Of a DNA stretch of 64,000 nt, positions 49,201-56,605 are shown piece by piece. Both the position numbers and the translations under genes were made by a program. This DNA is from Distichodus sexfasciatus (taxonomy: Eukaryota > Chordata > Actinopteri > Characiformes > Distichodontidae): the NCBI GenBank assembly GCA_032718565.1, contig JAVGVS010000316.1:139589-203588 (forward strand). The letters run 5' to 3'. Below the pieces are notes generated by a model, which saw nothing but the letters and a program-made list of their open reading frames with translations, ran no database searches and was not told the origin of the DNA. Each line of letters opens with the position of its first letter. The stretch's first letter is position 1.

Positions 49201-51652
49201 TGTTAGTATTAGTTTTAGTATTAATAGTGCATTTTTTCCTCGTAAGATTAAAAGACTCCTCCTCTCTTCAATCCTCCTCTCTCTCTTTCTCTCTCTCTCT
49301 CCCTCCCTGCTGTCCTCGTTCTCTGTGATGTGGTCCTGTAGAGGAGCGTGTGGTTCCTCTGGAGGTGTCTCGCTCCAAACTGTCCCGTCACCTGGAGGGT
49401 CTGGTGTTCCGCTGCCACAAGTGCACCTTCACCTGCTCCAGCGAGGACAGCCTGCGCCTGCACATGGACAAGCACGAGGAGCTGAAGCCCTACCAGTGCC
49501 AGCTGTGCTACTACGACGCGCGCCGCCAGCAGCAGCTGGAGCATCACCTGCGGGATGAGCACAAGGTTCCTACACCACCTTCACTGTACAGCTTCACTTC
49601 CAATCACAGTGTTTCATTTAAGGATACATCGATCCAGCTTTTACAGTTCCAGTACTGCGTGTGTGTGTGTGTGTGTGTGTGGGATGATCAGGAGTATCGT
49701 TCTGACAGCACTTTAATTAATACATCCTCAGTGAGGAGGAGACTGAGGAGACTCTGGATAACACAGTGTGTGTGTGTGTGTGTGTGTGACGTTTCCCAGG
49801 TGATCCGGAACTTTGAGCTGATGGGACGGGTGAACCTGGACCAGCTGGAGGCTCTGAAGGAGAGGATGAACAGCCCAAGCAGTGCGGAGGAGGAGGAAGA
49901 GGTGGAGGAGGAGAAGGAGGAAGCGCTGACCATAGAGGAGGAGGAAGAGACCAGCGAGCAGGTGGGACGAGATGAAGAGGAGGTGGAGGAGGAGACGGCG
50001 GAGGACGTGGTGGAGGAACAGGAGGAGGAGGAGGAGAAACGGGAGGAGCCCAGGCAGGAGGAAGAGGGAAAGAGATCTGATGCTGCAGGTGTGTTACAGC
50101 TTCAGTAATTCAGATTTATGTTTGTGATATGGGGTGTAAATCACAAGTTCAAAGTACTGTCTCAATCCAGTGGACGATGATTTGACTTCTGTCGATGTCA
50201 CAAGTCTGGTTAGGATATGGCGGAAGTGATTAGCCGTTAGCCCAGTGTAGCGTGGTCGGTTAACCCAAATGCAGCAGAGAGCGCGAGTAGGTAGGAGAGC
50301 CACGCGATTTGATCTAAGAACTCTCTAACACATAGAGTAAGGATTCCCACATGAATCCGCGTTCTATTCGACACACACGCGATCGGAGAGATAACCAAAT
50401 AACTGAGGGTACTCACAGTTGAGCTGAGCGTCATCAGTATTCGGGCAGGTGACTCAATGACCGAGCCCCGCGCCGCGAGAAAAAGACCCCTTTTATACTC
50501 CCGAAACGAACCGACTCGTCCGAATCCTTGTGTCGGCCACGTAATCGGAGTGCGTGTGACATTAACTGACAGATCAGTGTATCGGTGTAGTTCGATGTAT
50601 TATTAACCCCGTTTCTGTCCAGTGAACACTCCACGGTTACACCTCTAACAGTTCTGCAGGTGAGTGGTGACGTCTCTCTCCCTGCTCCTGCAGATGGAGT
50701 GGTGCCTGCTGCAGATGACGTCATGGCGGTGTCCCCGGGCGCTCTCAGCGGGGCAGCAGCAGGAGGAGGCAAGCGTTTCCCCTGCGAGTTCTGTGGCCGA
50801 GCCTTCACCTCCAGCTCCGAGTGGCAGCGCCACGTTCTCCGCCACGGCATGTGAGACCAGCGCTCCTTACTCCACCCTGAAGCCCTGTTCACACTGCACC
50901 ACTGTCCAGCCTGTTCAAACGACCATATTCATATTTGACCAGCGATCGACAATGACAACGAGTGAACGCTGTAAAGACGCAGTCAGTCACGCTGGCCGTA
51001 TAGTCGCCCACTCCCACCACACATCTAGTGAACACGCCTGGGGGTCTGCAGGTTGTGTAGTGTGAACAAGGCTTTAGTGAAGATTGGTCTTCATGATGTA
51101 GTAATAACCTTCATTTATGTGGCACTTTTCATACATAAAAATACAGCCCAGAGTGCTTTACAGTGAGAACGAAATAAGCAGAAGTGCAGTAAACAACTGC
51201 AGTATGAATTGTAAAGCATGAAGTGTAAAATGTTTTCTTTAAAAAAGATCACAAATTAGGAACAAATGTAAACCTCAAAGATAAAAATAATTTCAAAATG
51301 GAAAAATGGACCATAAATGTAAATACTACATATTAAAAGCCAGGTTAAAGGGACTGAAAGTGATTCAGCTTCTCCTGTTTGTTATAATACTACTGCTACC
51401 ACCACTAATAATCATAATAATCATAATAATAATCATAATAATAATAATGTTTGTTTGCACTGGAAATAACCTGGAGCCACGTCGTCTCGTCTCTCTATGT
51501 ATCTGTACAGTATATAGCAGAGATGACAAAGTTGACTTTTGACTTTGACTGTATATTAGACCACCATCAGCCATGCTTTAGATTAAGAATGAAATCATTA
51601 AAATACAATGCACTGGGGGTTAAGCAGTTTGGAATATACAGTTATGAAGCTC

Positions 51653-51685
<33 letters not shown>

Positions 51686-51974
51686 ATCATTAATTTTGTT
51701 ATTAAGGCATGAGCAGTGTGAACTCTAATTGCCCTGAAACCCTTCCACCCCTTCCTACAGGACGGTGACCAGCAGCAGAGCGGCCTCCAGCCCCGCCCCG
51801 GGCCACGAACCCGCGGCCCATCCCCCCGTCGCCCTGGTGCCCGTGATGGACGATGGCCTGGACCTGTCCTGCGGCTCCGCCCACACGGAGAGGGCGTGTC
51901 CCTCCGGAACCTCAAAGAGTCACACTCCAGACCAGGAGGACAAAGAAACGCTGGAGACCAAAAACGATCAGTAG
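30983..51974 (+). CDS. znf462: Zinc finger protein 462, complete coding region in 12 exons
   Basis: Coding exons: 30983-31205, 31777-37121, 37703-37840, 41352-41710, 43794-43912, 45087-45272, 47079-47361, 48665-48801, 49342-49565, 49800-50088, 50694-50850 and 51761-51974. All introns are GT-AG and all phases match. The sum is 7,674 nt, or 2,557 residues, close to the mammalian protein. The product is a large nuclear C2H2 protein linked in mammals to chromatin regulation and early development. I count about 35 C2H2 fingers, many of the form YxCxxCxY...HYQKxHP. A PLDLS motif, the CtBP-binding type, sits at residues 628-632 before the basic VKKRTR. An acidic region near residues 2363-2430 precedes the last finger. 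The start MEVLQCDGCDF is the family start. Identity rests on strong recognition of the family along its whole length; no frameshift or internal stop was found. Confidence 0.97.
31206..31776 (+). other. znf462 intron with SINE tail and GAGT repeat
   Basis: A 571-nt intron. It holds a (GTGA)n-type run at about 31371-31396 and an antisense family-A SINE tail at about 31398-31452. The acceptor is tgtttgtgtttcag. Confidence 0.8.
31777..37121 (+). CDS. znf462: znf462 giant exon with 23 zinc fingers
   Basis: This 5,345-nt exon encodes residues 75-1856. Phase-1 entry completes a Gly codon, and the exon ends in phase 0 at AAG|GTATCT. It has 23 C2H2 fingers, from FQCKFCVRYF (residue about 110) to YQCSHCETKF (about 1804). 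In the middle is a run of near-identical spacing with HYQKRHP/HYQKKHP ends, the signature of this family. It also carries PLDLSPVKKRTR (628-639) and an acidic linker (about 664-685). Human ZNF462 likewise has one very large exon here. There are no internal stops and codon use is uniform. Confidence 0.97.
37122..37702 (+). other. znf462 intron, 581 nt
   Basis: Nothing is recognised inside it. Of the AG choices at its end only 37701-37702 keeps phase 0, and it follows the pyrimidine stretch gttgttcccctt. Confidence 0.75.
37703..37840 (+). CDS. znf462: znf462 coding exon 3
   Basis: It encodes residues 1857-1902, phase 0 at both ends. It contains one finger, YRCNFCIEVHPTLRAICNHL followed by RKH, which is conserved almost unchanged in the family, then QYGEVKEGHVK. 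The donor is AAG|GTAATA. As a phase 0-0 exon of 46 codons it could be skipped without frame change. Confidence 0.93.
38128..38372 (+). mobile_element. SINE (family A), near full length
   Basis: The A-box-like ggtggcgtaacggtaggatg, the B-box-like aagtcgaatcctgg, accactgaggtactcatgacc, gctgcccactgctccttcatgg and the 3' end gttcacaatgacaaataatc mark a nearly complete copy. The promoter boxes betray its tRNA origin. Confidence 0.85.
38433..38530 (+). mobile_element. Family-C SINE tail
   Basis: This is a 5'-truncated tail, ttgcgcccgtagttcccagg through ggattaagccgttcggataatg and (GAAT)n. Confidence 0.7.
38866..38998 (+). mobile_element. Family-C SINE tail
   Basis: This tail copy, gccctgcggtgtgttggcgcctgcccaggg through ggattaagcagtttggataatg, ends in a GAAT-type tail. 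It lies 335 bp downstream of the previous one in the same orientation. Confidence 0.72.
40168..40256 (+). mobile_element. LINE-type 3' tail (family D)
   Basis: The segment gtaaaactggagctacgccgtcttgtctctctg ... gtgacaataaagtttactttgac recurs at 51463-51552 (same strand) and 44336-44430 (opposite strand). The TTTGAC-type end is typical of fish non-LTR elements and of SINEs that use their machinery. Confidence 0.65.
41352..41710 (+). CDS. znf462: znf462 coding exon 4
   Basis: It encodes residues 1903-2021 plus two bases. An acidic, Val/Ala-rich linker (EVTEMPVSEDV...EMEEDEAVAV) leads to a finger HPCGMCDRMFMSMQGLRSHE and to the first half of another (YSCQYCQFQSPFRH). The block MSMQGLRSHERSH and the following EDKYSCQYC are strongly conserved in the family, while the linker is not. 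The donor is CACAA|GTAAGC, phase 2. Confidence 0.94.
41985..42230 (+). mobile_element. Tc1-like transposon (second family), 5' part
   Basis: The blocks caggtcaagtgaatgacattgattatct, tatattaggcagcaagtga, ttggaagcatataaaatggg, ggatttgagcgacactgatg and gatggctagacgac correspond to the left end and the first helix of the transposase DNA-binding domain of the Tc1 family also seen at 17445-17735 and 56235-56605. Indels destroy the frame. Confidence 0.75.
42525..42728 (+). mobile_element. SINE (family A), 3'-shortened
   Basis: The head gtgcagtgagtagcgtaatgg, the B-box-like gtttgagccctgg and the middle agctgcccactgctccttcacgg are present. The copy stops after gtgcactgtgtgctgtgg, without the usual tail. 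Confidence 0.78.
43588..43765 (+). mobile_element. SINE (family B), diverged
   Basis: The head ggagcagcggtggaggtagtctggaccaagagatcatgggtttgaatc, then ccagcacaaccatcactgag, the ttgctctgagagagactgtc region and a tail near gtaaatgtgaa. It ends about 30 bp before the acceptor of the next exon. Confidence 0.6.
43794..43912 (+). CDS. znf462: znf462 coding exon 5
   Basis: The first base completes Asn (phase 2 entry), giving ...FRHNLDRHVQSHHGHHKPFR across the junction, which is the family sequence. It then holds one complete finger, FRCKLCPFKSAYLSRLKSHL. The donor is CACGCAG|GTAACT, phase 1. Residues about 2022-2061. Confidence 0.95.
43913..45086 (+). other. znf462 intron, 1.2 kb, with antisense LINE-type tail
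   Basis: A GT run lies at about 44009-44027. From 44336 (gtcaaagtcaaagtaaactttattg) to about 44790 there is an antisense family-D LINE-type 3' end. The remainder is unassigned. Confidence 0.7.
44336..44790 (-). mobile_element. LINE-type 3' end (family D), antisense
   Basis: The minus strand ends ...tgacaataaagtttactttgactttgac after ctggagccacgtcgtctctt, the same block as at 40168 and 51463. The preceding AT-rich segment with repeated ctagttct/tagaaat words probably belongs to it. The upstream boundary is uncertain. Confidence 0.6.
45087..45272 (+). CDS. znf462: znf462 coding exon 6
   Basis: The phase-1 junction completes Gly. The exon reads GENTYKCISCPFSTMTISQL then KEHSLREHGE, one finger identical in layout to the family, followed by a low-complexity linker up to DPDNN. 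The donor is CAACG|GTACCA, phase 1. Residues about 2062-2123. Confidence 0.94.
45395..46479. mobile_element. hAT-like insertion with perfect 8-bp target duplication
   Basis: GTTCAAAC at 45395-45402 and 46472-46479 flanks a 1,069-bp insert that begins TAGGGGTGGGTATTGG and ends with GATTTTTGCTCTA. The left part has the gcgattatatcatgatatattgcgat pattern and the right part atattgcaatatattgatgtatcg, typical of the cgatatatcg-type hAT MITEs. No transposase frame is present. A second inverted-repeat element occupies its middle. Confidence 0.82.
45766..46413. mobile_element. Nested element with ~27-bp inverted ends
   Basis: GTGACCCTCCACGGCAAAAC followed by CAGTCGCTT at the left is mirrored by AAGCGACTG and GTTTTGCCGTGGTGGGTCAC at the right, with one mismatch. 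The 650-bp unit has no coding capacity. I see no clear target duplication, and the superfamily is unknown to me. Confidence 0.72.
47079..47361 (+). CDS. znf462: znf462 coding exon 7
   Basis: The phase-1 junction makes Glu, then PLVYLEPPDVQQQLSHYQ, where EPPDVQQQL is a family hallmark. Ser/Pro-rich linker follows, then a full finger LTCEFCEFSSGYMQSLRRHY and the first part of the next, FKCKDCSFFTCFK. The donor is TTCAA|GTGAGA, phase 2. Residues about 2124-2217. Confidence 0.95.
47362..48664 (+). other. znf462 intron, 1.3 kb, with a MITE
   Basis: A MITE-like element occupies about 47704-48195 (listed separately). The rest is unassigned. The acceptor is gcgccccctgcag. Confidence 0.75.
47704..48195. 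mobile_element. MITE with AGGGTGTT/AACACCCT ends
   Basis: The left end AGGGTGTTCCCACATATAGTC and the right end GACCAAGCGTGAAAACACCCT form an imperfect terminal inverted repeat. Inside are repeated actcggttc / gaaccga words in both orientations, typical of a common fish MITE. There is no clear target duplication and no coding capacity. Confidence 0.65.
48665..48801 (+). CDS. znf462: znf462 coding exon 8
   Basis: The phase-2 entry completes Lys, joining ...FFTCFK to STFTLHVEAGH, and finishes the finger begun in the previous exon. EEGPKDLRCPFCLYHTKYKS and HMIDHVLLHR form the next finger. The donor is CAGAG|GTACCT, phase 1. Residues about 2218-2263. Confidence 0.95.
48802..49341 (+). other. znf462 intron, 540 nt
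   Basis: AT-rich and without a recognised repeat, apart from a long CT-rich tract before the acceptor (about 49257-49320). Confidence 0.7.
49342..49565 (+). CDS. znf462: znf462 coding exon 9
   Basis: The phase-1 junction makes Glu, giving HREERVVPLEVSRSKLSRHL, the family sequence. Two fingers follow, FRCHKCTFTCSSEDSLRLHM and YQCQLCYYDARRQQQLEHHL, ending ...RDEHK. The donor is CACAAG|GTTCCT, a weaker site, phase 0. Residues about 2264-2338. Confidence 0.95.
49566..49799 (+). other. Short frame-neutral znf462 intron with TG tracts
   Basis: This 234-nt intron has phase 0 at both ends and contains no in-frame stop, so retention would insert 78 residues and keep the protein frame. It carries GT runs at about 49658-49681 and 49766-49788, the second ending about 11 nt before the acceptor gacgtttcccag. 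A fragment at 49621-49656 (ggatacatcgatccagcttttacag) resembles the hAT-like left end at 21819. Confidence 0.85.
49800..50088 (+). CDS. znf462: znf462 coding exon 10 (acidic linker)
   Basis: It reads VIRNFELMGRVNLDQLEALK, conserved with the family's NFEL.GRVNLDQLE block, then a Glu-rich acidic stretch of about 70 residues built from GAGGAG-type codons, and ends ...KRSDAA. The donor is GCAG|GTGTGT, phase 1. Residues about 2339-2434. The acidic stretch is longer than the mammalian one as I remember it and is probably length-variable. Confidence 0.94.
50089..50693 (+). other. znf462 intron with probable solo LTR
   Basis: A 605-nt intron, most of which is a CpG-rich LTR-like block (listed separately). 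The acceptor is tccctgctcctgcag. An upstream AG at 50658-50659 is also preceded by a fair tract, but using it would bring an immediate in-frame stop. Confidence 0.75.
50232..50632 (-). mobile_element. Probable solo LTR, antisense
   Basis: Read on the minus strand the block starts TGTAACCGTGGAGTG near 50642. It has a TATA box GAGTATAAAAGGGG (about 50486-50500 on the plus strand as ccccttttatactc) and ends ...GACCACGCTACA near 50248. TG...CA termini, a central TATA box, high CpG and about 400 bp length fit an LTR. I see no convincing target duplication, so the exact ends are open. No internal retroviral-type genes are present. Confidence 0.55.
50694..50850 (+). CDS. znf462: znf462 coding exon 11 (last finger)
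   Basis: The phase-1 junction makes Asp. After a Gly/Ala-rich linker comes the last finger, KRFPCEFCGRAFTSSSEWQR then HVLRHGM, nearly identical to the family's terminal finger. The donor is GGCAT|GTGAGA, phase 2. Residues about 2435-2486. Confidence 0.96.
50851..51760 (+). other. znf462 last intron, 910 nt
   Basis: It has an ATA/AAT microsatellite at about 51407-51448, a family-D LINE-type tail at 51463-51552 and an ATT microsatellite at about 51653-51684. The acceptor is ccaccccttcctacag. Confidence 0.8.
51463..51552 (+). mobile_element. LINE-type 3' tail (family D)
   Basis: The segment aacctggagccacgtcgtctcgtctctctatg ... gatgacaaagttgacttttgactttgac is a copy of the family at 40168 and 44336. 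Confidence 0.65.
51761..51974 (+). CDS. znf462: znf462 last coding exon and stop
   Basis: The phase-2 entry completes Met. About 70 residues follow, ending ...LETKNDQ and TAG at 51972-51974. It contains DDGLDLSCGSA, which aligns with the short hydrophobic-acidic GIDFSLK element of the mammalian C terminus. The rest is poorly conserved and of low complexity. Confidence 0.92.
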
Positions 51975-52081
51975 AAGCGCGGGAGCAGGAGCGCAGGCTG
52001 TGAACCCCCCCGCGGCGAGGCGGGGGAAGCGGGTCTGTTAGGGAGGAGCAGGTCGGGGCTGCTTCATGCTCACTTGAAGAA

Positions 52082-52087
52082 AATAAA
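52082..52087 (+). terminator. znf462: Proximal poly(A) signal AATAAA
   Basis: AATAAA 107 nt after the stop codon, followed by TTTGTC and a T-rich stretch (aactttttcatgggtttgg) that can act as the downstream element. Use of it would leave a very short 3' UTR. Confidence 0.5.
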
Positions 52088-54582
52088 AAGATTTGTCATA
52101 AGAACTTTTTCATGGGTTTGGATCATAAGTAGATTTAAGTGTTAAACATTTGATATATTAGGTTGTGTTACATCCTAGCTGTTTGTTAAATTGCTGATCC
52201 TTAAAAAGTGTGATTTGGTCCCATAGGACAGATGCTAATATATTGGTAACCAATAGTCAACCAAACCGCAAGCTCTCCGCTCAGCTCGGACCCTCTCCCC
52301 TCCGGTCAGTTCTGCTCACCTCAGTCTCCTCCTTCAGCCCCACACCCGTTCGTCAGTCGGCGCGTTGAGAGAAGGGCAATGTCATGGGCTGTTGTCCTTG
52401 TGAAACCGCTTGGTGTGATTTGAGGAAAGCACGAGGTTTTGGGAGAGAGAGCTGGTTTGTAACCCTGAGCCCTCTGGCGGTAGGAGAACCGGTCAGGGGC
52501 AGACGGCAGGTTTTAGGTCGGGTTCAGGGCATTAAGTAAAACCTGGTGTTATTATCCGCTGCTTGACCGGAGCAGCTCGTGGAGATGATTAGGCCTGAGC
52601 AGTGTTTTAGGTTTCTGTGTTTAGCCTTGTTAAAACTTCCGGTGAATTCCTTCAGGAATAGTTGCCATCTTATTTATCTGTGTATCAGAAGTTTGATTTT
52701 TAAACCATGTTTTTTAGAATATCAACACTGGCCCCAAAGTTTTGTAGCAAATTGCTACTGTAGTTTTAATTCTATATTTTGATGGGTTTTGTTGCTTTAG
52801 GCATGTTCTCTTTGTGGAAATTGTCTAGCTGCTTGTGTTATCCACCGAGCTTCTCTCCAGCAACCCGCAGCAAGGAAGGCGTGTGTAGATTAGCTGACTC
52901 CATAGCGGGAGGAAATTGGCTCTGTTGTGGTGTGACCCTTTTGCTTGGATGTATTGTCCATGAAAGCGAGAGAAACAAACTTTAGTAACACCTGTCTCTA
53001 ACTCACACACACACACAGCGCCGGTGCGTAGGGGCTAGAGACTCATCTCTACAGACCAAAAAGCTTGTAGACTCACATCCTGATTTACTGGTCTGTCTGC
53101 AACTTAGCACTCATCAGATTCCCCCACTAAAACAAAAATCAGAACATGATAAGAAGACAGAAAACAGGGCATTCATTTTTGCTTGAAGTGATTCATTAGG
53201 TAGGTTTTAAATAAACTTTAAACTCCCAAACTAGAATGAAAGTGAGCCGTTTTAGTCAGTGTAGTTTAACTGGAAACACAAATCAGTTTTTCCCTGAACT
53301 TTGTTTTAGAATCAGAATCATACAGCAGCTCTTCTAGTTCCAGAGTCAGAATCCTGATGAACGCGAGGTACCCGCACCTCTATCCTACCTCCGCTGGCAC
53401 CTCCTCACGGGCCCTGGGCGACCCCTAACCCCAGGCTGCTCAGGAGACTGTGAGTAGAGATGTGAGTCTGGTAAATGGTGTAAAAAGTGAAGCGTCTCTC
53501 TCCAGGAGGAGCTGCTGCTGGGAGGACAGGTGGTGTGTGAATCCTAAATTAGAGCAGTCCGTCCTTCTTGAGCATGTGGCCAGGCGCGTCGGTGAGTCAG
53601 GACTATTTTATCTAGAGCCAGGTAATACGTTTCACCTTCAGAGAAAAGCCAGCAAATAAGGCGCGGGTGTATGCGACGGAAGCTGCTGCTCAAATACCCC
53701 AAAGCCTTATGAGACGTCTTTAGCAGTTTGTGTGAAACTTTGATTCCAAGCGCTTTCTTCCCGATGCCGGTAGAGACGTCGCCCGATAAACCTGCGGAGG
53801 CGGGGGGGGGAGGAATGAAGTCTTCTCGGTACCAAATCCATCGTGGCTGGCGGCCTTTGAAATGATTGTCTTTCCTGACACTCCTCTTGATGAGGGGCAG
53901 AATCCAGGTGCATTCTGGGTAACCTGCATGCGTTTTTGGGTTCTTTTTATTTTTGCAGCCATGTATAGAAAACTTCCTGTCGTGTGTTTTGAGACTGTGG
54001 TGTTTCAGAAAGGATACTGTACTCTTTCCTTTTACGTGGTGTCATATTTAACAAAACAGACAAAAAAGAGAAAAAAATCCAGGAGTAACTTCCTTTTCTC
54101 CAGCGCTCGATATTTCCAAATCCAGATTTGTAAACAAGCTGTGTTTAGAAGAACTCTTCTTTTACTTGCCTGTAAGAAAAGAATAAATAACAGAGGACTT
54201 GGGTGCTGTAACTCCTCCTTCCGCTTCCTTCTCCCGGACTCTAGCCCAGCCTTTCTAAACCTGTTGGGAATAAAAACACACGAGATAAGAAATAAGCTCT
54301 TGGGGCAGCGGCCGGCAGCCCTTCTCCTAACACACTGGAAACCTGTACATACGACTTCTCTCGGTTTGTTTGTTCTTTTGTTTTGTTTTTGTTTTAGTTC
54401 TCCTTTCGTCTTGCCGCTTGTTCATCGTTTGACTGGCGTTAAGTTTCCTCCATCTTGCCTTTTTCCTGTGAAGAAACCGCTCCTGAATGGGGTTTGTGAC
54501 ATTAACTAAATGGTTGTTTAATTTGTTCCATTTATTTCTGGATATTCTGTAAATATTGTAATTCATTGTTTTTTAACTTGTT

Positions 54583-54588
54583 AATAAA
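54583..54588 (+). terminator. znf462: Distal poly(A) signal AATAAA
   Basis: AATAAA in ttgttaataaagttatcg, preceded by AT-rich text (tgtaaatattgtaattcattg) that also fits a PUM/CPE-type UTR end. Past it, repeat-rich intergenic DNA begins. Confidence 0.6.
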
Positions 54589-54784
54589 GTTATCGAATAA
54601 CAGTAACGCTTCAGCCGCTTCACTCACATTTAGCTGTTTTAGCCTTTAGTAGGAGTGTGTGAGACACTCAGCTCACGAGACGATACATGAGATTGATGAG
54701 AACAAGACGAGACAAGATTTTTTACGTCAGTGATTCACATGTGAGTGTAATATGTGCTTTTGTTTGACTGAAAGACATCAAGAG

Positions 54785-54826
54785 TCGTGTGTGTGGTGTG
54801 TGTGTGGTGTGTGTGTGGGTGTGTGA

Positions 54827-54879
<53 letters not shown>

Positions 54880-54933
54880 TGCGTGTGTGCGTGCGTGCGT
54901 GCGTGTGTGTGTGTGTGTGGTGTGTGTGTGGTG

Positions 54934-54964
<31 letters not shown>

Positions 54965-55022
54965 TGTGGTGTGTGTGTGTGTGTGGTGTGTGGTGTGTGT
55001 GTATGTGTATGTGTGTGTATGT

Positions 55023-55062
<40 letters not shown>

Positions 55063-55143
55063 TGTGTTGGTGTGTGTGTGTGTGTGTGTGTGTGGGGGTG
55101 TGTGGTGTGTGTGTGTGTGTGTGTCGTGTGTGTGTGTTTGTGC

Positions 55144-55174
<31 letters not shown>

Positions 55175-55180
55175 CAGTGT
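54785..55180. repeat. ~400-bp GT/GC-T microsatellite
   Basis: This is an almost unbroken (GT)n tract with a GTGC variant block at about 54861-54905 and interruptions such as GTGGTG and GTAT. All three plus-strand frames and the minus-strand (TH)n frames are open, which gives ORFs of up to 167 codons that are artefacts. Alternating purine-pyrimidine sequence of this length can adopt Z-DNA. Confidence 0.95.
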
Positions 55181-55625
55181 GTTTAGTGCATGAAGTGTCT
55201 GGACTCTCTCTTGTATGATTCCTCCTGCATCTCTTCACACCATTACTAATGCATCAACTTCTGGCGTGTAACTGAAGTGTAAATCATCATTACATCATCA
55301 GATCCTTTGCATTATCACATCAACATCTGGATTAAAACATGTTAGAGGCGTAATCCCTGCAGCATCACCAGATTTAGGAACATTAACAGATACAATTAGA
55401 CTAGGATACTGCTGAACACATCACACACACAATCTCCACATAACACACAACTCGTCTTCTTGTTGCTGCTTCTGCTGTCGTACTGGAAACATGTGTTGCT
55501 GTTCACTAGATCAACTTCAACCAGATTACACACCTGACTGGAGACAAGATCAGCCAATCAGCTTCCTCCAAGCCTGTGACTGGCTGCTGTTTTACCACAT
55601 TTATAACATAGTAACAAGTGAAGCG

Positions 55626-55678
55626 AGTGTGAAGGTGGAGTTGAGTGTGAAGGTGGAGTTGAGTGTGAAGGTGGAGTT
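55626..55678 (+). repeat. Three tandem 18-bp units
   Basis: GTGTGAAGGTGGAGTTGA is repeated three times with no change except at the end of the last unit. Confidence 0.9.
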
Positions 55679-56234
55679 GTGCATGTACAGATGCCAGGTT
55701 TAGCTGCTAAAGTTCCACTGCAAACTCAGAATTTTGGCACAAAAATAACGTCATACTATTTCACCAGAAAGCTTTCCACCTCGATGAGAAATATGATGTT
55801 TTTATGTGGGGACATATCATGGCACAAGATTTCGTCACACCCCTATGTTCAAGACAGTCTATAGCGGAGACTGTGGATCCCAAAGGGAAACTTCCATAAA
55901 ACTGTCATATCCATCACTACAGCAGTTTAATGGAGTTTGTGCCGAATCTGCTTTACTGGCTGAAGCTGCAACACAAGATGAAGCTTATTTTTTTATCATT
56001 AGGTTGCACATTAGAAGTTGACGTCTCGTCTGTGGCAGAGCCCTGAGACTCGGGCCCTCTTTCTTCCTCTCTTTCTCTTGTTAATGCTGATCACGGTGAG
56101 GCAGTGAGGATGAGCTCACATAAGAATGCCTCAGGGGGGAAATGTTGAAATAAAGGAATACCTGCTTTCAAGGACACAATGCCGGCAAACTTTAAAAGTG
56201 CAGAAAGAGATTACACAGAAACTAGTCACACACG

Positions 56235-56605
56235 CTGGTCAGCCAAAACATTATGACCTCCCACTTAACATGGGTGTGACTACGCAGAGCCACACGCAAC
56301 AAACTGCATTCCGCGGTGTGTTGTGACAGCTTTCTATCAGGAGCAGCATGAGGACGTTCAGCAGTTTGACCACTGGATCAGCCCTCAGTCTTCACCCCAT
56401 CAGCCTGAACTCCGAGCACCATGCTGTCACCACTTCTCCTTCCTCTCAACCCTGGTTGGTAGCTGCTGAGCCCTGCAGAGTGCAACATCACACGTGAGCT
56501 GCTGCAGGTTTGGAGATGTTCTCACCCAGTCGTCTAGCCATTATTATCACTATTTCTCTCTCTGCAAACTCACTCAAACCCTTACACTCGCCCCTTTTAT
56601 ACTTC
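56235..56605 (-). mobile_element. Tc1-like transposon (second family) fragment, antisense
   Basis: It begins with the terminus ggtcagccaaaacattatgacc and continues with cagagccacacgcaacaaactgc, a ctttctatcaggagcagcatgagg block and ttggagatgttctcacccagtcgtctagcc, which is the antisense of the DNA-binding domain. Internal deletions remove most of the gene. The family matches 17445-17735 and 41985-42230. Confidence 0.72.

Larger units (their letters stand above)
51975..54605 (+). other. znf462: znf462 3' UTR (probable)
   Basis: No splice signal or new gene is needed between the stop codon and the distal AATAAA at 54583-54588. The stretch is mostly free of the repeats that fill the introns, as expected for a UTR. 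An ORF of 215 codons at 53862-54509 lies within it and has no recognised domain. Confidence 0.65.

Noticed and set aside
50648..50660. Alternative acceptor ctgcag|gtgagt for the last-finger exon
   Set aside because: With phase 1 it gives an in-frame stop after two codons; the acceptor at 50691-50693 keeps the frame and the conserved finger.
53862..54509. 215-codon plus-strand ORF
   Set aside because: It has no recognisable domain, lies in the probable znf462 3' UTR before the distal poly(A) signal and has a low-quality composition with many Lys/Phe/Leu. I treat it as chance.
54735..55238. ORFs of 119-167 codons made of Cys-Val or Thr-His repeats
   Set aside because: They are translations of the GT microsatellite on both strands and have no coding character.
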